Notes under the pieces: model-generated
Told to the model about the DNA's origin: nothing
Database searches by the model: none
What the model saw: the letters and a program-made list of their open reading frames with translations, nothing else
In this document: piece by piece, positions 27,276-34,612 of the stretch
Position numbering within the stretch: position 1 is the stretch's first letter
How the letters are laid out: each line of letters starts with the position of its first letter
Position numbers and translations under genes: made by a program
Assembly (NCBI RefSeq): GCF_001940455.1
Contig: NZ_MKQR01000028.1
Coordinates: 40,823 to 101,554, forward strand
DNA: 60,732 bases
DNA from: Actinokineospora bangkokensis
Lineage (GTDB): Bacteria > Actinomycetota > Actinomycetes > Mycobacteriales > Pseudonocardiaceae
Reading direction: 5' to 3'

Positions 27276-27370
27276 GCCCGGCCTTCGAGCCGGGGCGGTT
27301 CAGTCCGACCCCCCGGGGCTGAACCTCTGACGACCCCCGCCCCTCCCCCCTGGCGGGGGTCGTCCCTTTT
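27276..27370 (+). ncRNA. 6C RNA
   Basis: Two adjacent hairpins each carry a run of six C in the loop, the defining feature of the actinobacterial 6C motif. Hairpin 1 is GGTTCAG (27297-27303) with CTGAACC (27319-27325) and CCCCCC at 27309-27314. Hairpin 2 is a perfect 13-bp stem 27329-27341/27352-27364 with CCCCCC in the loop, followed by CCTTTT as terminator. The palindrome GGGATAC-A-GTATCCC (27260-27274) overlaps a TACAGT -10-like hexamer. In M. tuberculosis the 6C RNA (B11) is in the same place, between Rv3660c and Rv3661. Confidence 0.93.
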
Positions 27371-27717
27371 CCCGCAGCGGGTCCGGCCGGTCGACCCGGC
27401 CGGACCCGCCGCCGGGCCGCGGTGTCCCGCGGCGTCCCCACCCCCGGGGCAGCCCGTCCGTTCCCCCGCTCCTGCTCGCAGCGCTTGTCCCATGCGCTTG
27501 TGTGCATGGGAATCGTGCTCGCATGTGCACGGGAACCCTCCCGCAGCCTGGCACGGGGGTACGACAAAAGCCCGCTGTGGCGCCGTTCGGGGTGCTGGGT
27601 TGTCCACAGGCCCCCGAGCTGTCCACAGGTTCGCGGCGTCCCTTCCGCGCCACCGCCGGACTTCCGATCCTGGTCGCAGCGGGTCCGCCGGGTCCGCGAC
27701 GACCCGAGGAGGAAGCC
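27371..27717. promoter_or_regulatory. Leader region of the ssd-tad operon with palindrome and DnaA boxes
   Basis: No gene. TCCCATGC (27488-27495) pairs with GCATGGGA (27504-27511) across eight bases, operator-like. A perfect DnaA box TTGTCCACA is at 27600-27608 and a one-mismatch box CTGTCCACA at 27619-27627, 19 bp apart. Confidence 0.5.
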
Positions 27718-28815
27718 GTGGAACGACCTGTGGTGTGCGTGCGCGACACCGAGCTGGTGGCCGAGGTGCTGCGCACCGCGGCGGCCGCCGGGGTGGAGGC
27801 GCACCGGGTCGGGGGCGTGGAGGGGCTGCGGGCGCACTGGTCCGCCGCCCCGCTGGTGGTGCTCGACGCCGCCGTGGCGCAGGAGTGCCACGCGGCGGGC
27901 CTGCCGCGGCGGGAATCCGTCGTGCTCGTCGGTTCGGACCCACCCGCGGCGGCGGTGTGGGAGTGGGCGGTCGCGCTCGGGGTCACCCGCGTGGCGCGGC
28001 TGCCCGCCGAGCGCACCTGGCTCACCGGCGCCTTCGCCGACGCCGCCGACACCCCGGCCGGGGCGGCGGGCCGGGTGCTCGCCGTCGTCGGCGGCCGGGG
28101 CGGCGCGGGCGCGTCCACCTTCGCCGCCGCGGTCGGGCTCTCGGCGCTGGAGCTGGGCTGCGGCGCCCTGCTCGTCGACTGCGACCCGCTCGGCGGCGGG
28201 CTCGACCTGGTGCTGTCCGCCGAGGATCAACCGGGCCTGCGGTGGCCCGACGTGCGGCTGCGCTCGGGCCGGGTGCCCATCGCCAGCCTGCACTCCGCGC
28301 TGCCCGGCACCACCCGCGCGGGTGCCCGGCTGACCCTGCTGTCGGGTTCCCGCGACGGCGAGGGCCCGGCACCGGAGGCGGTCGCCGCCGTCGTCGAGGC
28401 CGGGCGCCGGGGCGGGGAGACGGTCGTGTGCGACCTGCCGCGCGCACCCGACGCCGCCGCGCACGCCGCGCTCGACCGCGCCGACCTCGTCGTGGTGGTG
28501 GTGCCCGCGGAGGTGCGGGCCGTCGCGGCCGCCCGCCGCGTCGTGGCGCACCTGCACGACCGGGGCGCCCGGCCGCAGCTCGTGGCGCGCGCCCCCGGGC
28601 CCGCCGCGCTGCGCCCGGAGGCCGTCGCGGAGGCGGTCGGCATCCCGCTGCTGGCCGTCGTCCGCACCGACCCGGCGGTGGCCCGCTCGGTGGAGGAGGG
28701 CAGGTTCCGCGTCCGCCGCTCGCTCGGCCAGGGCGCCCGGGCGGTGCTGCGCACCCTCGCGACCCCGCCCACCAGCCGGGTGCCCCGCGCCCGCTCGTTC
28801 CTCGTCCGGGTCTGA
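27718..28815 (+). CDS. ssd: Ssd/CpaE-like septum site-determining protein (MinD/ParA superfamily)
   Basis: A 365-residue protein. An N-terminal receiver-like region (about 1-115) is followed by a ParA/MinD-type domain. The deviant Walker A position reads GGRGGAGASTFAA, where both the signature Lys and the P-loop Lys are replaced, as is common in Ssd/CpaE proteins. CDPLGGGLDLVL corresponds to the switch I region. Ssd homologs act with Tad pilus loci and affect septum placement in mycobacteria (Rv3660c). The start is GTG 27718 with GAGGAGG upstream. It is the first gene of the tad operon. Confidence 0.88.
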   Translation: MERPVVCVRDTELVAEVLRTAAAAGVEAHRVGGVEGLRAHWSAAPLVVLDAAVAQECHAAGLPRRESVVLVGSDPPAAAVWEWAVALGVTRVARLPAERTWLTGAFADAADTPAGAAGRVLAVVGGRGGAGASTFAAAVGLSALELGCGALLVDCDPLGGGLDLVLSAEDQPGLRWPDVRLRSGRVPIASLHSALPGTTRAGARLTLLSGSRDGEGPAPEAVAAVVEAGRRGGETVVCDLPRAPDAAAHAALDRADLVVVVVPAEVRAVAAARRVVAHLHDRGARPQLVARAPGPAALRPEAVAEAVGIPLLAVVRTDPAVARSVEEGRFRVRRSLGQGARAVLRTLATPPTSRVPRARSFLVRV

Positions 28816-28845
28816 GACCGGGCACCCGCACGGGAGGAGAGCACC

Positions 28846-30018
28846 ATGCCGGACCTGGTCGACCGCGTCCGCAGGCGGCTGGCGGGCCGCGAGTCGGGCG
28901 TCACCGCCGCGGCGGTGGCCGAGGCCGTGCGCGCCGAGGCGGCGGGCGTCCTGGGCGACCACGACGTCCTCGCCGCGCTGACCCTGCTGGAGCAGGAGTT
29001 CGTCGGCGCCGGGCCGCTCGAACCGCTGCTGCGCGACCCCGCCGTCACCGACGTCCTGGTCACCGCGCCCGACCAGGTGTGGGTCGACGGCGCGCAGGGG
29101 TTGCGGCGCAGCGCGGTCCGCTTCGCCGACGAGGACGCGGTGCGCTCGCTGGCGCAGCGCCTGGCGATGGCCGCGGGCCGCCGCCTCGACGACGCCCAGC
29201 CGTTCGTCGACGGGTGGCTGCCGCACGGGCCCACCGGGGGCCGGGTGCGCGTGCACGCGGTGCTGGCGCCGGTCGCGGCGGCGGGCACCTGCCTCTCGCT
29301 GCGCGTGCTGCGGCCCGCCACGCACGACCTGGCCGCGCTGGCTGCGTCCGGCACCATCGACGCTGAGGTCCACCGCGTCCTGGTCGCGGTGGTGCGCGCC
29401 CGGCTGGCCTTCCTGGTCACGGGCGGCACCGGCTCGGGCAAGACCACGCTGCTCGCCGGTCTGCTCGGGCAGGTGCCCGCGGGCGAGCGCGTGGTGTGCG
29501 TGGAGGACGCGGGGGAGCTGCACCCGGACCACCCGCAGTTCATCCGCCTCATCGCCCGGCCGCCCAACGTCGAGGGCGCGGGCGCGGTGACGCTGCGCGA
29601 CCTCGTCCGCCAAGCGCTGCGCATGCGGCCCGACCGGATCGTCGTGGGCGAGGTGCGCGGCGCCGAGGTGTGCGACCTGCTCATGGCGCTCAACACCGGC
29701 CACGACGGGGGTGCGGGCACCGTGCACGCCAACTCGCCCGCCGAGGTGCCCGCGCGGCTGGAGGCGTTGGCGGCGCTGGGCGGGCTGTCCCGACCGGCCC
29801 TGCACAGCCAGCTGTCTGCGGCGATCCAGGTGGTCCTGCACATGCAGCGGCACCCCGCCGGGCCACGTCGGCTGGTGGAGATCGCACTGCTGGACAGAAC
29901 GCCGTCGACGACCACGACGACGACCGTGTGGCGGAACGGAACCTGGCACCCGGCTCGCCGCGCCTTGGAGGCCCTGCTCGCAGCACCCGCATCAGCGGAA
30001 GGATGTGAGCGCACGTGA
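28846..30018 (+). CDS. tadA: TadA/CpaF-type secretion ATPase
   Basis: A 390-residue VirB11-like ATPase that powers Tad pilus assembly. Walker A is GGTGSGKTTLLAG, the Asp box is VVCVEDAGELHPDH, the Walker B region is RPDRIVVGEVRGAE and the His box is GHDGGAGTVHANS. The start ATG 28846 has GGAGGAG upstream. Its TGA overlaps the next gene's GTG, indicating translational coupling. Confidence 0.95.
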   Translation: MPDLVDRVRRRLAGRESGVTAAAVAEAVRAEAAGVLGDHDVLAALTLLEQEFVGAGPLEPLLRDPAVTDVLVTAPDQVWVDGAQGLRRSAVRFADEDAVRSLAQRLAMAAGRRLDDAQPFVDGWLPHGPTGGRVRVHAVLAPVAAAGTCLSLRVLRPATHDLAALAASGTIDAEVHRVLVAVVRARLAFLVTGGTGSGKTTLLAGLLGQVPAGERVVCVEDAGELHPDHPQFIRLIARPPNVEGAGAVTLRDLVRQALRMRPDRIVVGEVRGAEVCDLLMALNTGHDGGAGTVHANSPAEVPARLEALAALGGLSRPALHSQLSAAIQVVLHMQRHPAGPRRLVEIALLDRTPSTTTTTTVWRNGTWHPARRALEALLAAPASAEGCERT

Positions 30019-30827
30019 ACACGCTCAGTCCACAGTGGCCACTGGCACTCAGCGCGGTCGCGCTGCTGTTGTGGCCCCGCGCTGGAGCGGCGCGGCGCCT
30101 GCGTTCCTTGCGGGGCGCCGGTGCGCGCGCACTGGTCGTGCCCACACCTCGCACTGGTGTCGTCGCGCTCGTGTGCGCTGTCGTCGGGTGGATCGCGTTC
30201 GGGCTCGGTGGCGCCATCTCCGCGGTCATCATCGGGATCACCGTTCGCCGGAGGCGGGCAGCGCAGCGGGGAGCGCGCGAAACCCTCGCGGGCATCGAGA
30301 GCTTCGCCGAAGCGGTGCGCGCCCTCGTCGCCGAGCTGGCCACGGGCGCGCACCCGGCGACCGCGGCGGAGCGGGTGTCCGCCGACGCCGACGCGCTGCC
30401 CGCCAAGGCCTTGCGGGCCGCCGCGACGGCGCTGCGCCTCAACACCGACGTCGAGGCCGCACTCGCTGACGCCGACCTGCCACCCACCCTCGCCCCGGCG
30501 GCGCGGCGGGTCGCGCGGGCGTGGGCGCTCGCCGCGCGGCACGGCCTGCCGCTCACCGACGTCCTGCACGCCGTCCGCCTCGACCTCGACCACCGGGCGC
30601 GCTTCGCGCGACAGGTGTCGGCCCGCATGGCCGGTCCGCGCAGCAGCGCCACGGCACTGGCGAGCCTCCCCGTCGTGGGCGTCCTGCTCGGGCAAGCGGC
30701 GGGGGCCGATCCGCTGCACGTGTTCACCACCCCGCTCGGCCACGTCTTCCTCGTCCTCGGCACCGGGCTCGTCGCCGCCGGGCTGGCGTGGACGTCCCGC
30801 CTCACCAACCAAGCGGTCTTCCACTGA
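30015..30827 (+). CDS. TadB-like inner-membrane pilus assembly protein (T2SF/GspF domain)
   Basis: A 270-residue protein starting at GTG 30015. N-terminal helices are followed by a type II secretion F domain (about residues 85-230; FAEAVRALVAELATGAHPATA) and further helices at about 215-262. It forms the membrane platform for the TadA ATPase together with TadC. Shorter than Gram-negative TadB, as usual in actinobacteria (Rv3658c). Confidence 0.88.
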   Translation: MNTLSPQWPLALSAVALLLWPRAGAARRLRSLRGAGARALVVPTPRTGVVALVCAVVGWIAFGLGGAISAVIIGITVRRRRAAQRGARETLAGIESFAEAVRALVAELATGAHPATAAERVSADADALPAKALRAAATALRLNTDVEAALADADLPPTLAPAARRVARAWALAARHGLPLTDVLHAVRLDLDHRARFARQVSARMAGPRSSATALASLPVVGVLLGQAAGADPLHVFTTPLGHVFLVLGTGLVAAGLAWTSRLTNQAVFH

Positions 30828-30850
30828 CCGCCCACCGCAAGGAGGAAGCC

Positions 30851-31552
30851 ATGAGCGCAGCCCTGCCGCTCGCCCTGATCGCCCTGGCTGTCTGGACGAG
30901 CGGGCCACCCAGGACAGCCGCCGCCCGGCTCACCGCGTTGCGGCCCCGTCCTGACCCGCGTCGGGAGACCCGGCTCCCGCTGCCGTGGCTGGTCTGCGCG
31001 GCCGGGACCGCGGTGGGGTGGTCCTTCGGCGGTGCTCTCCTCGCGGCCGTGGCGGGTGCGGGCGGCTGGTGGGGCGCGACGCGACTGCTGCGCCCGCGCC
31101 CGCCGCCGGTCGACCAGCTCGGCGTGGCCGCGGGGTGGGACCTGCTCGCGGCCTGCCTGGTCGCCGGCCTGCCCGTGCCCACCGCGGTCCGGGTCGTCGC
31201 CGACGACCTGCCGGAGCGGGCGGGGGCCGTCCTGCGCGGCACCGCCGACCTGCTCGCCATGGGGGCCGACCCGGCGACGGCGTGGGCGGGTGCCCTGGAG
31301 TGCCCGGAGACCGCCGAGCTGGCCCGGGGTGCCCGGCGCAGCGCCCGCTCCGGTGCCGCGCTCGCCGGGGTGGCCAGGGACCTGGCCGCGGGCGCCCGGG
31401 AGCGGGTGGCCGACCTGGCGGAGGAGAAGGCGCAGCGGGCGTCGGTGCGGGTGACCGGGCCGCTGGGGCTGTGCTTCCTGCCCGCGTTCCTCTGCCTGGG
31501 GATCGCACCGGTGGTCATCGGGGTGGTGTCCCGGTTGGCCGCGCACTTCTGA
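30851..31552 (+). CDS. TadC-like inner-membrane pilus assembly protein (T2SF domain)
   Basis: A 233-residue protein starting at ATG 30851 with GGAGG upstream. Two N-terminal helices, a type II secretion F domain (about 90-210; WDLLAACLVAGLPVPTAVRVVADDL) and a C-terminal hydrophobic segment ending SRLAAHF. It is the probable partner of the preceding TadB-like protein. Confidence 0.86.
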   Translation: MSAALPLALIALAVWTSGPPRTAAARLTALRPRPDPRRETRLPLPWLVCAAGTAVGWSFGGALLAAVAGAGGWWGATRLLRPRPPPVDQLGVAAGWDLLAACLVAGLPVPTAVRVVADDLPERAGAVLRGTADLLAMGADPATAWAGALECPETAELARGARRSARSGAALAGVARDLAAGARERVADLAEEKAQRASVRVTGPLGLCFLPAFLCLGIAPVVIGVVSRLAAHF

Positions 31553-31592
31553 CGAACACCGACACACGACCAGGAATCCAAGGAGAGCAGAC

Positions 31593-31850
31593 GTGGACGA
31601 GACAGGAACAGCGCACGAGGCAGCGGCTGATGGCGCAGTGGCGGAGGAGATCGAGGGGACAGCGGTGGACCCGGAACGGGCTCCCGGCCCCGCGGGTCGC
31701 AGCGATCCCGGGATGACGACCGTCGAGTACACGCTCGGGACGGTGGTCGCCGCGGCCTTCGCCCTGGTGCTGCTCAACGTCATCGAGGACGGGAAGGTGC
31801 TCAAAGCGATCAACGACCTCATCCTCGGCGCCATCAACTCCGCGACGTGA
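31593..31850 (+). CDS. Flp pilin-like protein (DUF4244)
   Basis: An 85-residue protein starting at GTG 31593 with GGAG upstream. A long acidic leader ends in SDPGMTTVEYTLG. The Gly-Met junction followed by TTVEY and a hydrophobic stretch is the class III prepilin processing pattern, so the mature pilin of about 45 residues would begin at Met. It is the probable major pilin of the Tad system. Prepilin peptidase (TadV) is not in the window. Confidence 0.88.
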   Translation: MDETGTAHEAAADGAVAEEIEGTAVDPERAPGPAGRSDPGMTTVEYTLGTVVAAAFALVLLNVIEDGKVLKAINDLILGAINSAT

Positions 31851-31909
31851 GCCGCGACGGCGCGTGCCCTCGGTGCTCGTGGCCGGGCCTCGGTGCGCGG
31901 GGACGGGAC

Positions 31910-32257
31910 ATGAGGGGTGATCGCGGGGCGGTGACCGTCGAGGCGGCCATCGCGCTCGGGGCGGTGGTGATGGTGCTCGCCTTGGTCCTCACGGGCATCG
32001 CCGCCGTCACCGAGCAGGTGCGGTGCGTCGACGCCGCCCGGGAGGCCGCTCGCCTGGCCGCGCGGGGGGAACCCGAGCGCGGCCAGGCCGCGGCCGCCGC
32101 GATCGCCCCGGACGGCGCGGAGGTCACCGTCACCCGCAGCGGCGACGAGATCACCGCGACGGTGCGCGTCCCCGCGGCCGCGGGGTTGTTGCCCGGGGTC
32201 ACGCTCAGCGCGGACGCGTACGCCATCGCCGAGCCGGAGGAGGTCGTGGTGCCATGA
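31910..32257 (+). CDS. TadE-like pseudopilin
   Basis: A 115-residue protein. A short N-terminus MRGDRGAVTVEAAIALGAVV gives the TadE processing site (RG-AVTVE) and a single transmembrane helix. The extracytoplasmic part is about 80 residues. I choose ATG 31910, which gives the usual short leader; GTG 31847, overlapping the previous stop as GTGA, would add 21 residues. Confidence 0.82.
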   Translation: MRGDRGAVTVEAAIALGAVVMVLALVLTGIAAVTEQVRCVDAAREAARLAARGEPERGQAAAAAIAPDGAEVTVTRSGDEITATVRVPAAAGLLPGVTLSADAYAIAEPEEVVVP

Positions 32258-32390
32258 CCACGACTGGGTTTGCGGGCGAGCAGTCCGGTGCTGTCACCCG
32301 GCGGCGCTCGGTCGGCCACTTCGTTCTCTGCGCGCTCGCTCGCAGGTTGGCAGCGACCACGGCGTTGTCGGAGCGGGGGGGGGTGATGCG

Positions 32391-32873
32391 GTGACACCGT
32401 GCGGAAGAAGAACGCGAGGCAGTGATGGTGCACAGGACAGGAGCGCCGCTGAGCAGGAGAGGAGTGCAGCCGTACAAGAGAGGACTGACGGTGCGGGAAG
32501 GGGAAAGGAGGACGATGGGTATGCGACCGTGTGGTCCGTCGGGCTGATCGCCGTGGTGGTCGCCGCCGCGTGGGCCGGTGTCGTGCTCGGGTTGGTCGTC
32601 GTCGAACGGCACCGCGCCGAGGCGAGCGCCGACCTCGCCGCGCTCGCCGGGGCGGTGCGGGCCGTCGAGGGGGAACGGGGTGCTTGCTCCGCCGCCGGGT
32701 GGGTCGCCGGTCGGATGGGCGTGGAGCTGACCGGGTGCCGGGTCGAGGGGGCCGTGGTCGCCGTGGACGTGCTCGGGCGCGCCCCGGGGGTGCTGGGCGG
32801 CTTCGGTCGCGGACGCGCGGCTGCGCGGGCGGGACCGGTCGAAGCGGGGCAAGCGGTCGTCGGCGGGCGGTGA
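32391..32873 (+). CDS. TadE/F-like secretion-neighbourhood protein (Rv3654c-like)
   Basis: A 160-residue protein. The segment DDGYATVWSVGLIAVVVAAAW is the conserved start of this family, followed by a transmembrane helix, VVERHRAEASADLAALAGA and a Cys-containing C-terminal part. The only in-frame start before the conserved block is GTG 32391, giving an unusual polar N-terminus of about 40 residues. The 130 bp before it hold no other gene. The role is presumably as a minor pseudopilin. Confidence 0.72.
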   Translation: MTPCGRRTRGSDGAQDRSAAEQERSAAVQERTDGAGRGKEDDGYATVWSVGLIAVVVAAAWAGVVLGLVVVERHRAEASADLAALAGAVRAVEGERGACSAAGWVAGRMGVELTGCRVEGAVVAVDVLGRAPGVLGGFGRGRAAARAGPVEAGQAVVGGR

Positions 32874-33194
32874 GCGGCATCACCGACACTGGTCACCGCG
32901 CGCCGCGCTCGGCTGCTCGCAGGGCGTGACCGCCGCCGTTGTCGCAGGTGGACAGCGGTGCGCCGGGGGTCGGCGCGGGGGGAGCGGGCGGGTTCGGCGC
33001 TGCTCGACCGGGTGACGCGGGCGGCGGCGGTGACCGGTCGGCCCGGTTTAGCCCCGGCCGACACCGCACCCGGCGCTCACCTCTCCAGAACGACCAGTGG
33101 TCGACAGGGGCGTTCCGCCCGGGCCGCCGATGCCGTTGAGTCTGGTGTCGAGGGACCGGCCCGGTCCCGCCCACCCGAGGAGGCAGCGCCCGAG

Positions 33195-33821
33195 ATGATC
33201 AGCAGCGACAGGTCGGACAGCTGGCGCAGGGCCTTCCAGGTCGAGCTCCGGGCGGAGGCCATCGGCCTCGCGTTCCGCGGCTGGCCGGTGCTGCCCGGCA
33301 CCTACCCGGCCGGGTCGGTGTGGGCGGGGCGCGACGGGTACGCGGCCTCCGGTCCGGTGCCGGTGCACGCGGACTGGCAGGCCAGGGTCGGCACCGCCGC
33401 CGAGGTCGTCGCGACCTGGTGGACCGGGCAGCCCCACAGCCTGCTGCTGGCCACCGGCGCCGGGTTCGACGCCATCGAGGTGGACGTCGACCTCGGGCGC
33501 GAGGCGGCCAGGGTGCTGCGGTCGGTCGGCGTCCCCGTGCCGATCATCGGCACCCCGGACAGCCGCTGGCTGTTCCTGACCACCTCCGGCGGCGCGCTCG
33601 GCACCGACCTCGCCGCCGCGGGCGCCGTCCTGCACGGCGCGGGCGAGTGGATCACCCTGCCGCCCAGCCCGGCGGCGCACGGCGTCGTGCACTGGCGGGT
33701 CAAGCCGGAGGTGTGCGGGTGGCGCATCCCCGACTCCCGCACGGTGCAGGACGCGCTGCTGACCGCGCTCGGGCTGCCGACCTTCGACAGCCTCGTCACC
33801 GAGCTGGTCGCCGCGGACTGA
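33195..33821 (+). CDS. Bifunctional DNA primase/polymerase (Prim-Pol) domain protein
   Basis: A 208-residue stand-alone Prim-Pol (archaeo-eukaryotic primase superfamily) domain: residues about 15-35 read RAEAIGLAFRGWPVLPGTYPAG, followed by GFDAIEVDVDLG with the metal-binding acidic pair, SRWLFLTTSGG and GEWITLPPSP. No helicase domain is attached. The start is ATG 33195 (MISSDRSDSW). Such solitary proteins are common chromosomal genes in actinobacteria; the substrate and role are unknown. Confidence 0.82.
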   Translation: MISSDRSDSWRRAFQVELRAEAIGLAFRGWPVLPGTYPAGSVWAGRDGYAASGPVPVHADWQARVGTAAEVVATWWTGQPHSLLLATGAGFDAIEVDVDLGREAARVLRSVGVPVPIIGTPDSRWLFLTTSGGALGTDLAAAGAVLHGAGEWITLPPSPAAHGVVHWRVKPEVCGWRIPDSRTVQDALLTALGLPTFDSLVTELVAAD

Positions 33822-34303
33822 CCCGGTCCGCGGTGCACGACAACGACAACTGAACACGACAGACCACAGTGGTCGGTCGCGGCTCGTCCGCCACGAACCG
33901 CGCTGACCACCCCCGCCAGTCCAGGTGGCCGAACCCGCTCCCGCCCTTCGCGGGGACGGCCCCGGACCGGCAGCCGACCGAGCACCCGCTGGAGGCGACG
34001 CCTCCCGCACCGCGCCCGGTCCGGGACCAGCGGCTCCGCCAGCCGCAGTCGGCGAAACCCGCCCCGGGATGCCAGCGCACGAGACACCGACCGCCTCCCC
34101 GGTGTCCGGCCACGGGTAGTCCCTCAGCCGACGGAAGGTCCTGGGCAGCGCTGCGGTGGCAGGCCGATCGCCGCGGGCTCGGTGGGCAGGCAGCGCGCCG
34201 GGGTTGAGCGCCGCGAAATCGCGGCGCCCCCCGGCGCTGCTGCGTTTCTCCGGGTGTGTGGGGGCGTGTTTTCTGGGGCGTGCGTTGTGGGGGCCGCTTG
34301 CGT
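33822..34303. other. Intergenic region without supported gene
   Basis: I see no gene with convincing start, ribosome binding site or family. A small hairpin GCCGCG-AAA-TCGCGGC lies near 34210. The stretch leads into the dispersed repeat at 34304. The cold-shock gene found near here in mycobacteria is absent. Confidence 0.5.
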
Positions 34304-34597
34304 GGGGGCCTGTCCTCGGGGCCGCGAGTGTGTAACTCGGTGGAGGCGGAGTCAAGGGCGCCTTCGGCGTCGCTTCGCGATGGGCTTCGCCCACCCTTGA
34401 CACCGCCTCCACCGAGCTACAAGCGGCCGGGACTGGGTCAGGCCGGGGTTTAGGCAACGCCGTGACTTCTTGCTCAGCTGAGCTTCGGCGGGGTTGCCGA
34501 GCCTGGTGGTGGGGCTGGGCACCATGGTTTGCGGGCTGGCGGAGGCGCTGGCCGAACAACGGCTTTAGGGATGGGCTTCGCCACGGGGCATGGGGGG
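34304..34597 (-). repeat. Dispersed composite repeat, copy 2 (inverted)
   Basis: The same order of blocks as at 17.3-17.65 kb, on the opposite strand, directly downstream of the helicase stop. The B palindrome arms 34336-34358 and 34394-34416 pair at 22 of 23 positions and enclose GGGC-GAA-GCCC, TCGC-GAA-GCGA and CGCC-GAA-GGCG mini-hairpins. The middle nine bases of each arm differ from the 57-kb copy at six positions, all compensated. Confidence 0.88.
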
Positions 34598-34612
34598 CTT
34601 GGTACGTGGGGG

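Noticed and set aside
26317..29949. Long minus-strand frame extending the HAD phosphatase over the 6C RNA, ssd and tadA
   Set aside because: Only the last 272 codons are real; the rest is antisense to well-supported genes.
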